From Mesorhizobium sp. Root552 (GTDB lineage: Bacteria > Pseudomonadota > Alphaproteobacteria > Rhizobiales > Rhizobiaceae): DNA of 41,404 bases. Within the stretch, counting starts at the first letter, position 1. Every line of letters begins with the position of its first letter. The position numbers and the translations under genes are program-made. The stretch lies in the NCBI RefSeq assembly GCF_001427285.1, contig NZ_LMFV01000045.1, positions 255,723-297,126 on the forward strand. The letters run 5' to 3'. Shown piece after piece: positions 25,485-33,114 of the stretch. Below the pieces are notes generated by a model. It did no database searches. It saw only the letters and a program-made list of their open reading frames with translations, and was not told where the DNA came from.

Positions 25485-27599
25485 TTGGCCAAGGCAAGCA
25501 ACAAGGGTTCGGCGGGCGGCAAGGCCGTTGTCCAGAAAGCCGCTGCGAAACCGGCCAAGCCGGCTGTAGCGAAGGCGCCGGCCGCTAAGGCTGCGGTGAA
25601 GGCTGCGGCTCCCAAGGCGCCCTCTGCGAAGGCAGCGCCCAAGGCCGTTGCCAAGACCGTATCAAAGGCCAGCTCGGCCAAGCCGCCGCCAAAGGCGGCG
25701 ACGAAACCGGCAGCGCCAAATCCCAAACCGGCCGCCGCCAAGCCCCCAGTCGTAAAAGCAGCCGCGAAAAAGCCTGCCCCCGAAAAGTCGGCTGCCCAAA
25801 AGCCAGCGACCAAGAAGTCCGAGCCCAAGAAAACCGAAGCCAAGAAGCCTACCCCGCAGAAGTCTGATCCAAGGAAAACGGCAGCCGAAAAGCCGTTGCC
25901 CAAGGCCATCACCAGACTCACAGCAGGGTTGCCGCCAAAGCCTTGGCTCGCCAGCTATCCCAGGAACATGCCGGCAGAGATCGGCCCGATGCAGTCGGCC
26001 TCGATCGGTGACCTTCTTGTCACCGCCTGCCAGCAGTTTTCCGGCAATCCAGCCTTCACCTGCATGGACAAGACGCTAAGCTTTGCCGACGTCGAGCGCC
26101 TGTCGAGCGCCTTCGGTGCTTTCCTGCAGTCGAAGGGCCTGCAAAAAGGCGCGCGCGTCGCGCTGATGATGCCAAACGTCCTGCAATATCCGGTCGCCAT
26201 GATGGCCGTGCTGCGGGCGGGCTACGTCGTGGTCAATGTCAATCCGCTCTACACGCCGCGCGAACTCGAGCACCAGTTGCGGGATTCAGGTGCGGAAGCC
26301 ATCGTCATCCTCGAAAACTTCGCCGCGACCCTGCAGGCGGCCATCGGCAAGACCCCGGTCAAGCATGTCGTCGTCGCCTCGATGGGCGAACTGCTCGGCG
26401 GCCTGAAGGGCGCGCTGGTCAATCTTGTCGTGCGCCGCGTCAAGAAGCTCGTTCCGGCTTGGTCGCTGCCCGGCCATATCAAGTTCAACGCCGCGATGAA
26501 GGCAGGCGCCGGCCTTGCCTTCAAGCCGGCCGAGGTGTCGCCGGACGACGTCGCCTTCCTGCAATACACCGGCGGCACCACCGGCGTTTCCAAGGGCGCG
26601 ACGCTGCTTCACCGCAACGTCCTTGCCAATGTCGCCCAGCTCGCGCTGTGGGTCGAGGATGCCTATGCGGTGAAGCCGAAGCCGGCCCATCTCACCTATG
26701 TCTGCGCGCTGCCGCTCTATCATATCTTCGCGCTTACGGTGAATGCGCTGATGGGCATGCAGCAGGGCGCCCACAATATCCTCATCCCCAATCCGCGCGA
26801 CATTCCGGGCTTCGTCAAGGAACTGCGCAAATATTCCTTCAACATCTTCCCCGGCCTCAACACGCTGTTCAACGCGCTGCTCAACAACGAGGACTTCCGC
26901 AAGCTCGACTTCAAGCCGCTCATCCTGAGCCTGGGCGGCGGCATGGCCGTGCAAAAGGGCGTCGCCGACCGCTGGAAGGCGCTGACCGGCAACCACATCA
27001 CTGAGGGCTACGGCCTCTCCGAAACCTCGCCGGTTGCCACCGCCAACAAGTGCAGTTCGCCCGACTTCACCGGCACTATCGGTCTGCCCATCCCTTCGAC
27101 CGAGATCGCCATCCGCGACGACGAGGGCGCCAATCTGCCGCTCGGCGAGGTCGGCGAGATTTGCATCAAGGGGCCGCAGGTCATGGCCGGCTACTGGAAC
27201 CGGCCTGACGAGACCGCGAAGGTGATGACCAAGGACGGCTTCTTCAAGTCCGGCGACATGGGCTTCATGGACGAGCAGGGTTTCACCAAGATCGTCGACC
27301 GCAAGAAGGACATGATCCTCGTGTCCGGTTTCAACGTCTATCCGAACGAGCTGGAAGAGGTCGTCGCCCAGCATCCTGGTGTGCTCGAGGTCGCCGCCGT
27401 CGGCGTGCCGGACGAGAAGTCGGGCGAGGTGCCGAAGCTGTTCGTGGTGAAGAAGGACCCCGATCTCACCATCGAGACGCTTGCCGCCTACTGCAAGGTC
27501 AACCTGACCGGCTACAAGCGGCCGAAATATATCGAGTTCCGCACCGAGCTTCCGAAAACCCCGGTCGGCAAGATCCTGCGCCGGGAACTGAGAGGATAG
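25485..27599 (+). CDS. fadD: Long-chain acyl-CoA ligase (FadD type) with Ala/Lys/Pro-rich N-terminal tail
   Basis: Adenylate-forming ligase that activates fatty acids to acyl-CoA. From the TTG start it is 704 aa. Residues about 1-145 are low-complexity Ala/Lys/Pro repeats (KPAKPAVAKAPAAKAA and similar), very basic, like histone H1 tails. The ligase core follows from PKPWLASYPRNMPAEIGP: P-loop YTGGTTGVSKG (about 361), GYGLSETSP, acyl-CoA synthetase signature KSGDMGFMDEQGFTKIVDRK (about 585) and the catalytic C-terminal KTPVGKILRREL. I chose TTG at 25485 because AGGGGAGG lies 5 nt upstream and the product starts MAKASNKG; GTG at 25392 is possible. Chain length specificity is inferred. Confidence 0.88.
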   Translation: MAKASNKGSAGGKAVVQKAAAKPAKPAVAKAPAAKAAVKAAAPKAPSAKAAPKAVAKTVSKASSAKPPPKAATKPAAPNPKPAAAKPPVVKAAAKKPAPEKSAAQKPATKKSEPKKTEAKKPTPQKSDPRKTAAEKPLPKAITRLTAGLPPKPWLASYPRNMPAEIGPMQSASIGDLLVTACQQFSGNPAFTCMDKTLSFADVERLSSAFGAFLQSKGLQKGARVALMMPNVLQYPVAMMAVLRAGYVVVNVNPLYTPRELEHQLRDSGAEAIVILENFAATLQAAIGKTPVKHVVVASMGELLGGLKGALVNLVVRRVKKLVPAWSLPGHIKFNAAMKAGAGLAFKPAEVSPDDVAFLQYTGGTTGVSKGATLLHRNVLANVAQLALWVEDAYAVKPKPAHLTYVCALPLYHIFALTVNALMGMQQGAHNILIPNPRDIPGFVKELRKYSFNIFPGLNTLFNALLNNEDFRKLDFKPLILSLGGGMAVQKGVADRWKALTGNHITEGYGLSETSPVATANKCSSPDFTGTIGLPIPSTEIAIRDDEGANLPLGEVGEICIKGPQVMAGYWNRPDETAKVMTKDGFFKSGDMGFMDEQGFTKIVDRKKDMILVSGFNVYPNELEEVVAQHPGVLEVAAVGVPDEKSGEVPKLFVVKKDPDLTIETLAAYCKVNLTGYKRPKYIEFRTELPKTPVGKILRRELRG

Positions 27600-27616
27600 C
27601 GTCAGGCCCTGGCGAT

Positions 27617-27647
27617 CCACCGGCTTGTCGCCGGCTGTCGCCGGTGG
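27617..27647 (+). terminator. GC-rich hairpin after fadD
   Basis: CCACCGGC (27617-27624) pairs with GCCGGTGG (27640-27647) over 15 nt, 18 nt after the ligase stop. No U-tract follows, so it may be only an mRNA 3' structure. Confidence 0.35.
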
Positions 27648-27690
27648 CAGATTGCGCCGGTTCACTCAAATCCGAGTCGTACAGTAAAAC

Positions 27691-28182
27691 ATGGTTTCCA
27701 AACGTCTCGTCCGCGAAGCGGGTCACCGCCGCAAATTCCTCGCCATCATCGATGACACGCCCGAATGCGAACGGGCCGTCGCCTATGCCTCGATGCGCAT
27801 GCAAAGCACCAACGGCGTGCTGGTGCTGCTCTATGTCATCGAGCCCGACGACTTCCAGCATTGGCTCGGCGTCGAGAAGATCATGCGCGAGGAGGCAGCC
27901 GCGACCGCCAACGCGGCGCTCGACAGCTACGCCAACAAGGTGCGCCAGAAGTTCGGCATCGAACCGGAACTGGTCGTGCGCGAAGGCAAGAAGGTGGAGG
28001 AGATCCACAAGCTGATCGAGGAGGATCAGGACATCTCGATCCTCGTGTTGGCCGCCGGTTCGGGCAAGGAAGGCCCCGGTCCGCTTGTCGCCTCCGTGGT
28101 CGGCAAGGGCGCGGCCTTCCCCATCCCCGTCACCGTCATCCCGCAGACCCTGTCGGACGAGGACATCGAAAGCCTCGCATAG
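27691..28182 (+). CDS. Universal stress protein (UspA family)
   Basis: Cytoplasmic protein of 163 aa with a single Usp domain: the first strand RRKFLAIIDDTPECERAVAYA carries the Asp that contacts nucleotide, and the end LAAGSGKEGPGPLVASVVGK holds the glycine-rich phosphate-binding loop, followed by PIPVTVIP. The loop is intact in outline, so it probably binds ATP. The ribosome site is weak. It lies 91 nt after the ligase gene and 295 nt before nfuA, in the same direction. Role in stress survival is inferred from the family. Confidence 0.88.
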   Translation: MVSKRLVREAGHRRKFLAIIDDTPECERAVAYASMRMQSTNGVLVLLYVIEPDDFQHWLGVEKIMREEAAATANAALDSYANKVRQKFGIEPELVVREGKKVEEIHKLIEEDQDISILVLAAGSGKEGPGPLVASVVGKGAAFPIPVTVIPQTLSDEDIESLA

Positions 28183-28283
28183 TGCATGTCTCCCGAAAGT
28201 GGGAACCGGTTTCGGGACAAAGACATGCATAAAATCAGGGAGCTAAAGCGTGTGAAGCGAATCTGAAAGATCGCGACACGCAT
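28183..28283. repeat. Two-module rhizobial intergenic mosaic element (RIME-like)
   Basis: Module one: TGCATGTC (28183-28190) pairs with GACATGCA (28222-28229), and inside it CCCGAAA (28192-28198) pairs with TTTCGGG (28210-28216). Module two: GCGTGT (28248-28253) pairs with ACACGC (28276-28281). The core words (CCCGAAAGTGGGAACCGGTTT and AGCGTGT) belong to a palindromic repeat I recognise from many Rhizobiales intergenic regions. It begins right after the Usp stop codon. Confidence 0.7.
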
Positions 28284-28428
28284 TAGAACGCTGCCGGCGG
28301 CACATCCTGGCGCAAGGCTCTTTCTCTTTTGTGCGCGCGGCCTTAAAAGGGGCTCGCCAGCCCGCATCTGCTGCAGCCAGCCACTTTCCCCGCGCCTTAT
28401 CGCTTGAATAAGACCGGCGGGAGGTCTA

Positions 28429-28445
28429 TTTAGAATTATTCCAAT
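28429..28445 (+). promoter_or_regulatory. Candidate Irr box (iron control element) before nfuA
   Basis: TTTAGAAT (28429-28436), one T, then ATTCCAAT (28438-28445) form a near-palindrome close to the Irr/ICE consensus described for Rhizobiales (TTTAGAA-N3-TTCTAAA type). It overlaps a plausible -10 (TAGAAT) or lies beside TTGAAT-17-TATTTA (28404-28432), and is 33 nt before the nfuA ATG. Overlap with the core promoter suggests repression, which would tie Fe-S scaffold expression to iron or haem status. Confidence 0.5.
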
Positions 28446-28477
28446 CTGAACGGCCGAATGCGGCCATGGAGACGGCC

Positions 28478-29047
28478 ATGTTCATCCAGACCGAATCGAC
28501 CCCGAACCCGGCCACGCTGAAGTTCCTGCCGGGCAAGGAAGTGCTGCGCGAAGGTACTGCGGATTTCCGCGACGCCGACAGCGCGCGTGACGCCTCGCCC
28601 CTGGCCGGCCGCCTGTTCGACATTCCGGGCGTCACCGGCGTGTTCTTCGGCTACGATTTCATCACCGTGACCAAGGACGGCCCGGAGTGGCAGCACTTGA
28701 AGCCGGCGATCCTCGGCACGATCATGGAACACTTCATGTCCAACCAGCCGGTGATGGCAAGCTCGGCGCCTGCCGCCGAAACCAGCGAGACGGAAGAGTT
28801 CTACGACAAGGCCGACGAGGAGCTCGTCCTCACCATCAAGGAACTGCTCGACACCCGCGTGCGCCCGGCTGTGGCCCAGGATGGCGGCGACATCACCTTC
28901 CGCGGCTTCGAGAACGGCACCGTGTTCCTGCACATGAAGGGGTCGTGCGCAGGCTGCCCGTCGTCCACCGCCACGCTGAAGCATGGCATCCAGAACCTGC
29001 TCAGGCACTTCGTTCCCGAAGTCCAGCAGGTCGAACAGGTCGCCTGA
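28478..29047 (+). CDS. nfuA: Nfu-type Fe-S cluster scaffold/carrier protein
   Basis: Cytoplasmic protein of 189 aa that carries and delivers [4Fe-4S] clusters. It has an N-terminal Nfu_N domain (FIQTESTPNPATLKFLPG, residues 2-19, a hallmark shared with mitochondrial NFU1), an Ala/Glu linker (about 94-108) and a C-terminal NifU-like domain with the cluster cysteines Cys157 and Cys160 in MKGSCAGCPSS. The start at 28478 matches the family N-terminus and has GGAG upstream; the ATG at 28466 would add four residues. A possible Irr box lies just upstream and a terminator just downstream, so it is a single-gene unit. Confidence 0.93.
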   Translation: MFIQTESTPNPATLKFLPGKEVLREGTADFRDADSARDASPLAGRLFDIPGVTGVFFGYDFITVTKDGPEWQHLKPAILGTIMEHFMSNQPVMASSAPAAETSETEEFYDKADEELVLTIKELLDTRVRPAVAQDGGDITFRGFENGTVFLHMKGSCAGCPSSTATLKHGIQNLLRHFVPEVQQVEQVA

Positions 29048-29082
29048 CTTTCCTTCGCCGAAACAATCGCGCAGACAACAAA

Positions 29083-29106
29083 AAACCGGGCCTTTGAGCC
29101 CGGTTT
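29083..29106. terminator. Bidirectional intrinsic terminator
   Basis: AAACCGGGC (29083-29091) pairs perfectly with GCCCGGTTT (29098-29106) over a 6-nt loop. On the minus strand it runs into TTTTTTGTTG, a good U-tract for the L,D-transpeptidase gene. On the plus strand it runs into TTTCCTGTTT, weaker but usable by nfuA. Confidence 0.88.
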
Positions 29107-29154
29107 CCTGTTTGGGACGTCTGTGTTGCCTAGACGGTCCGCGTACAAAACTTA

Positions 29155-29769
29155 TTACATCACGATGACCTTCGCGCCGGTGTCGACGCGGTTGTAGAGA
29201 TCGATGATGTCCTGGTTCATCAGCCGGATGCAGCCCGAAGACATCGCCTTGCCGATGGAGTTCCACTCAGGGGTGCCGTGCAGGCGGTAGCCCGAATCGC
29301 CACCCTTGTTGAACAGGTAGAGCGCGCGTGCGCCGAGCGGGTTCATCAGGCCGGGCTCCATGCCGCCGGCATATTTCGCCAGTTCCGGCTGGCGCTTGAT
29401 CATGGCGGAGGGCGGCGTCCATCTCGGCCACTCGCGCTTGATGGCGATGCGGGCGGTGCCGCGCCACTCGAAGCCCTCGCGCCCGACGCCGATGCCGTAG
29501 CGCATCGCCTTGCCGTCGGCCATGACCAGGTAGAGGAACTTCCTGCCGGTATCGACCACGATCGTGCCCGGCTTCTCGCTGGTGTCGTAGTTCACGACCT
29601 GGCGGTGATATTCCCGCTTGACCTTCTCGATCGGGATGCGCGGCAGCCTGTAGCCCGCATCCGTCACCGCGCCGTAGCTGGAGGAGAAGATCGGCGTCGA
29701 GCCGATCGTGCTGCAACCGGCCAGCGCGGTCGCCAGTGCTGCGGCAAGAAGGAAAGCTTTCACCCGCAT
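29155..29769 (-). CDS. L,D-transpeptidase lipoprotein (YkuD domain)
   Basis: Envelope enzyme of 204 aa. It has a lipoprotein signal (LATALAGC, Cys19) and a YkuD domain (about 68-204) with the catalytic His164 (RLHGTPEWN) and Cys180 in the motif SSGCIRLMNQ. Such enzymes make 3-3 peptidoglycan cross-links or attach proteins to peptidoglycan; which one applies here cannot be told. The start at 29769 is chosen because it gives the lipobox; the frame is open upstream with ATGs such as 29835, and the ribosome site is weak. A second YkuD protein with a different N-terminus is encoded at 38892. Divergent from the MerR gene. Confidence 0.88.
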   Translation of the reverse strand: MRVKAFLLAAALATALAGCSTIGSTPIFSSSYGAVTDAGYRLPRIPIEKVKREYHRQVVNYDTSEKPGTIVVDTGRKFLYLVMADGKAMRYGIGVGREGFEWRGTARIAIKREWPRWTPPSAMIKRQPELAKYAGGMEPGLMNPLGARALYLFNKGGDSGYRLHGTPEWNSIGKAMSSGCIRLMNQDIIDLYNRVDTGAKVIVM

Positions 29770-30001
29770 GTAAAACCGTTGCCCCCGCCCAGAATCATCC
29801 GGCCGAATCGGCCCCGATTTCTGGAACGTATACATGCTGGCTATTTTTTTGCTTGCCAAGCAGGCGCTGCCTATATGCTGGGCATAGCCATCGCGTAAGT
29901 TGCAGACTATTGCATTTTCGCAACAGCATTCACGAGAATGTGAAGCAAAATCAATGGCCGGAATTTTAATAAACTGCCGCAGAGCAATTCGAGGTTGGCA
30001 A

Positions 30002-30412
30002 ATGAACGTCGGTGATGCTGCCCGTCGCGCCGGACTTCCGGCCAAGACCATCCGCTACTACGAGGAAATCGGCCTGATCGCGCCGCAGCGCGCCGGCAAC
30101 GGCTATCGCGACTATTCCGGCGACGACGTCCACCGCCTCGCCTTCCTCAAGCGCGCCCGCAATCTCGGCTTTTCCATCGACGACTGCCGCCAGTTGATGG
30201 CGCTTTACCAGGACCGGTCGCGCGCCAGCGCCGACGTCCGCCAGATCGCGTCCGATCACGTCACGGCAATCGAGGAGAAGATCCGCGAATTGCAGTCGAT
30301 GCGCGCCACTTTGCAGAAGCTCGTCCACGCCTGCCACGGCGACGCCCGTCCCGACTGCCCGATCCTCGAGGAGATGGCGGGCGAGGCGACGGCTTCCGGC
30401 CACATGGGATAG
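30002..30412 (+). CDS. cueR: MerR-family copper-responsive regulator (CueR/HmrR type)
   Basis: Dimeric regulator of 136 aa: winged helix-turn-helix (MNVGDAARRAGLPAKTIRYYEEIGLI), a dimerisation helix (about 80-108), then the metal-binding loop Cys111-HGDARPD-Cys119-PIL. The C-x7-C loop with DCPIL and a Ser at 76 are the CueR marks for Cu(I) (or Ag/Au) over divalent metals. The start at 30002 has GAGG upstream and is the family N-terminus; an earlier ATG at 29900 adds 34 unrelated residues. No copper ATPase or copper chaperone is in the window, so its target lies elsewhere, or it controls a neighbour not previously linked to copper. Confidence 0.87.
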   Translation: MNVGDAARRAGLPAKTIRYYEEIGLIAPQRAGNGYRDYSGDDVHRLAFLKRARNLGFSIDDCRQLMALYQDRSRASADVRQIASDHVTAIEEKIRELQSMRATLQKLVHACHGDARPDCPILEEMAGEATASGHMG

Positions 30413-30427
30413 GGTCGGGACTTGGGG

Positions 30428-30442
30428 GTTCAAAGCGTGAAC
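30428..30442 (+). promoter_or_regulatory. GTTC-N7-GAAC dyad just upstream of mmcB
   Basis: GTTCA (30428-30432) and TGAAC (30438-30442) form an inverted repeat 10 nt before the mmcB ATG. The half-sites and 7-nt gap resemble the alphaproteobacterial LexA box, but that box is a direct repeat (GTTC-N7-GTTC), whereas this one is inverted. The relation to SOS control is therefore uncertain. Confidence 0.35.
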
Positions 30443-30452
30443 AAACTCTGGC

Positions 30453-30965
30453 ATGGTGCGTCTCATGCCAATCGTTTCGCCCCTTTCCCATAACCCTCTC
30501 GTCGATGGCCGCCAGTCGGACCGCGCGCTGCTCGTCCGGCGCGGCGTGCAGCGCCTGTTGACCGACATGGGCGCGCATGTCCTGCCTGAACTGTCGCTGG
30601 CCACCGGCCGCCGTGCCGATCTCGTCGCGCTGACAAGGCAGGGCGACATCTGGATCGTCGAGATCAAGTCGTCGATCGAGGATTTTCGCGTCGACCGCAA
30701 ATGGCCGGACTACCGGCTGCATTCGGATCGCTTCTTCTTCGCCACCCATCCGGGCGTTCCGGCGGAAATCTTCCCCGGCGAATGCGGCTTCATCCTCTCC
30801 GACGGCTATGGCGCGGAAATCATGCGCGACGCGCCGGAACACCGCATGGCCGCTGCCACCCGCAAGGCGCTGATGCTACGCATCGCCCGTGCCGGTGCCG
30901 CCCGCCTTCTGGCGGCCGAGCTTGCCGGCGTCGCGGTGCCGGCGCTGGAGGGCGAGAGCGAGTAG
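30453..30965 (+). CDS. mmcB: MmcB-family DNA repair protein
   Basis: A 170-aa protein of the MmcB family, which in Caulobacter is needed for resistance to mitomycin C and is SOS-induced. It has a PD-(D/E)XK nuclease-like core: GRRADLVALTRQGDIWIVEI, in which Asp56 and the Glu and Lys of VEIKSS form the expected D...ExK triad, followed by DFRVDRKWPDYRLHSDRFFF. It probably acts on damaged DNA in the cytoplasm. ATGs at 30453 and 30465 are both possible; neither has a strong ribosome site. It follows the MerR gene by 40 nt. Confidence 0.88.
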   Translation: MVRLMPIVSPLSHNPLVDGRQSDRALLVRRGVQRLLTDMGAHVLPELSLATGRRADLVALTRQGDIWIVEIKSSIEDFRVDRKWPDYRLHSDRFFFATHPGVPAEIFPGECGFILSDGYGAEIMRDAPEHRMAAATRKALMLRIARAGAARLLAAELAGVAVPALEGESE

Positions 30966-30987
30966 CGCGCGTCGATAGCCGTCGCGG

Positions 30988-32178
30988 CTACAACTCCTCT
31001 TCCCGCCCCGGCTTTGGCGAGGCCAGCAACACCCCCGCACCGAGGATCGCGGCGACGAAGGAACCGGCAAGGATGCCGACCTTCACCGCGTCCTGCAGCG
31101 CCTGGTTGTCGCCGAAGGCGAGCAGGCCGATGAACAGGCTCATGGTGAAGCCGACGCCGCAGAGCAGCGATATGCCGACAAGGTGCGACCAGCCGGCATT
31201 GGCCGGCATGTCGGCAAGCTTGAGGCGGATTGCCAGCGCGGAGGCGCCGAACACGCCGACCAGCTTGCCCACCACCAGCCCGGCGGCGACACCCAGTGTC
31301 AACGGCTCTAACAGCGCTGCCGGCGTCAACCCGGTCAGGCTTACGCCGGCATTGGCAAAGCCGAAGATCGGGATGATGACGAATGGCACCACCTTGTGCA
31401 GCGCATGTTCCAGCCGGTGCAGCGGCGAGTGTTCGAGGTCGTGCGCGATGCCGGGCGAAACCCTGAGCGGCACCGTCAGCGCCAACGCCACGCCGGCCAG
31501 CGTGGCGTGCACGCCGGACTTCAGCACCAGCACCCACAGCAGGACACCGAGCAGGATATAGGGAACAAGTGAAAGCACGCCCATGCGGTTGAGTACGATC
31601 AGCACGGCGATAACGGCGAACGCAGCGCCCAGATAAGCGAGCGACAGGCCGCTGGTATAGAACACGGCGATGATGATGACGGCGCCGAGATCGTCGATGA
31701 TGGCCAGCGCGGTCAAGAATACCTTGAGCGCCGCGGGCACGCGATTGCCGAGCAGCGACAGGACGCCGAGCGCAAAGGCGATATCGGTGGCCGTCGGAAT
31801 GGCCCAGCCGCTCAGGACCTCGGCATTGTTGCGGTTGATGGCGACATAGACCAGGGCTGGCACGATCATGCCGCCGGCGGCGGCGATTCCGGGCAGCATC
31901 CGGCGCGGCCATGTCGACAATTGCCCGTCCAGCACCTCGCGCTTGATCTCCAGCCCGACCAGCAGGAAGAACACCGCCATCAGCCCGTCATTGATCCAGT
32001 GCGACACGCTGAGCGGCCCGGCATAGGCATGCAGTGCCGCGAAGTAACCTTCAGCAAGCGGCGAGTTGGCGACGATCAGCGCCAGTGCCGCGGCCACCAT
32101 CAGCACGATTCCGCCGGATGCCTCGCTGTCGAGAAATTCGCGGAAGATCGAAACCGGGCGCGGTCTTTCTGGCTGCAT
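30988..32178 (-). CDS. nhaA: Na+/H+ antiporter NhaA
   Basis: Inner-membrane antiporter of 396 aa, close to E. coli NhaA (388). It exports Na+ or Li+ in exchange for protons and helps with salt and alkaline pH. The key residues are visible: the ion-binding pair Asp162-Asp163 in [14 protein letters not shown], and Asp132 in [11 protein letters not shown] on the crossed unwound helix. The start MQPERPRP at 32178 has GAGG 7 nt upstream; the frame is open upstream but has no support. It lies 257 nt downstream of actR on the same strand with its own promoter region, which holds a perfect dyad. Confidence 0.95.
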   Translation of the reverse strand: MQPERPRPVSIFREFLDSEASGGIVLMVAAALALIVANSPLAEGYFAALHAYAGPLSVSHWINDGLMAVFFLLVGLEIKREVLDGQLSTWPRRMLPGIAAAGGMIVPALVYVAINRNNAEVLSGWAIPTATDIAFALGVLSLLGNRVPAALKVFLTALAIIDDLGAVIIIAVFYTSGLSLAYLGAAFAVIAVLIVLNRMGVLSLVPYILLGVLLWVLVLKSGVHATLAGVALALTVPLRVSPGIAHDLEHSPLHRLEHALHKVVPFVIIPIFGFANAGVSLTGLTPAALLEPLTLGVAAGLVVGKLVGVFGASALAIRLKLADMPANAGWSHLVGISLLCGVGFTMSLFIGLLAFGDNQALQDAVKVGILAGSFVAAILGAGVLLASPKPGREEEL

Positions 32179-32222
32179 ATGTCTACCTCGCATGTCTTGT
32201 GACGGGCCGAGCGGCGGGAAAT

Positions 32223-32243
32223 GGCGTGAAATTGATTCACGCC
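32223..32243. promoter_or_regulatory. Perfect dyad in the nhaA upstream region
   Basis: GGCGTGAA (32223-32230) and TTCACGCC (32236-32243) are a perfect 8-bp inverted repeat with an ATTGA spacer, about 45 nt before the nhaA ATG. It could be an operator or a 5'-UTR hairpin. The regulator is unknown; the nearby ActR is a candidate only by proximity. Confidence 0.45.
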
Positions 32244-32391
32244 CGACAGTACCGAGGCGACGCGTGTGCGCCAACCCCGGCTATTTCATGCAACGCCCGA
32301 ACTGCAACGGGTCATGACCGAAAGGCTGCCAGACAGGTTTGCGCGGGCCGGATCTTTCCGAAGCTGTCCAGGTGCTGTCGAAATGTAGCTC

Positions 32392-32410
32392 GGCCCGCCC
32401 TTTGCGGGCC
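32392..32410 (-). terminator. Hairpin downstream of actR
   Basis: GGCCCGC (32392-32398) pairs with GCGGGCC (32404-32410) over 5 nt, 25 nt after the actR stop codon. No U-tract follows on the minus strand, so it is at best a weak terminator. Confidence 0.35.
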
Positions 32411-32435
32411 ACGGGCAGCAGAAATCGCGATACGC

Positions 32436-32999
32436 CTAGCGCGGTGCGCGCTTGGCCAATATGCGCTGCAAGGTGCGGCGGTGCATGTTCAGCCGGCGCG
32501 CGGTTTCCGAGACATTGCGCTCGCACATCTCGTAGACGCGCTGGATATGCTCCCAGCGCACCCGGTCCGCCGACATCGGGTTTTCCGGCGGCGCGGCGCG
32601 CTCGCCAGAGGTACGGGTCAGGGCCGCGAACACATCGTCGGCATCGGCCGGCTTGGACAGGTAATCGATGGCGCCGAGCTTCACCGCCGTCACCGCAGTC
32701 GCGATATTGCCGTAGCCGGTCAGGATCACCGTGCGCGCGTCCTCGCGTTTTTCGCGGATCGCAGCAACCACGTCGAGACCGTTGCCGTCGCCGAGCCGCA
32801 TGTCGACCACGGCATAGGCAGGCGGGTTGGCGCGGGCCTTGCCCACCGCTTCCTCCACGCTGTCGGCGGTCTCCACCACGAAGCCGCGCGTTTCCATGGC
32901 ACGGGCCAGCCGGGTCAAAAAGGGCTTGTCGTCGTCGACGATCAGCAGCGAGGTGTCGCCGCCCGTTACCATGCTGCCAGTGACGTCTTCGCCGGTCAT
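32436..32999 (-). CDS. actR: Response regulator ActR (RegA/PrrA type)
   Basis: Cytoplasmic two-component regulator of 187 aa. The receiver domain (about 15-130) has the acidic pocket VDDD (21-24), phospho-acceptor Asp66 in AVVDMRLGDGNG and the conserved Lys in YLSKPAD. The C-terminal Fis-type helix-turn-helix (NVSETARRLNMHRRTLQRIL) is the hallmark of the RegA/ActR group. In rhizobia ActR is needed for acid tolerance and controls redox-linked genes for CO2 fixation, nitrogen metabolism and respiration. The cognate kinase gene lies 115 nt upstream. Confidence 0.95.
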   Translation of the reverse strand: MTGEDVTGSMVTGGDTSLLIVDDDKPFLTRLARAMETRGFVVETADSVEEAVGKARANPPAYAVVDMRLGDGNGLDVVAAIREKREDARTVILTGYGNIATAVTAVKLGAIDYLSKPADADDVFAALTRTSGERAAPPENPMSADRVRWEHIQRVYEMCERNVSETARRLNMHRRTLQRILAKRAPR

Positions 33000-33114
33000 G
33001 ATCTGTCAGGTCCCAATTTTTTACCGCGCCCGATCTTTGTCGCGCCCGGTGCTTTGTCTCGGAAGAACATGTCTTTCACGCGCAGATATAGGTGTTGAGC
33101 GCCGCTGTCCAATT

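Noticed and set aside
25049..25921. Minus-strand frame of 290 codons with Phe/Gly/Ala repeats that looks like a repeat protein
   Set aside because: It is the antisense of the Ala/Lys/Pro-rich ligase tail; the periodicity is inherited from the GCC/AAG codon repeats on the plus strand.
29770..30001. CueR operator in the divergent region before cueR
   Set aside because: GCTTGCC and GGCGCTG words near 29853-29873 are not symmetric enough and no promoter with a 19-20 nt spacer was evident.
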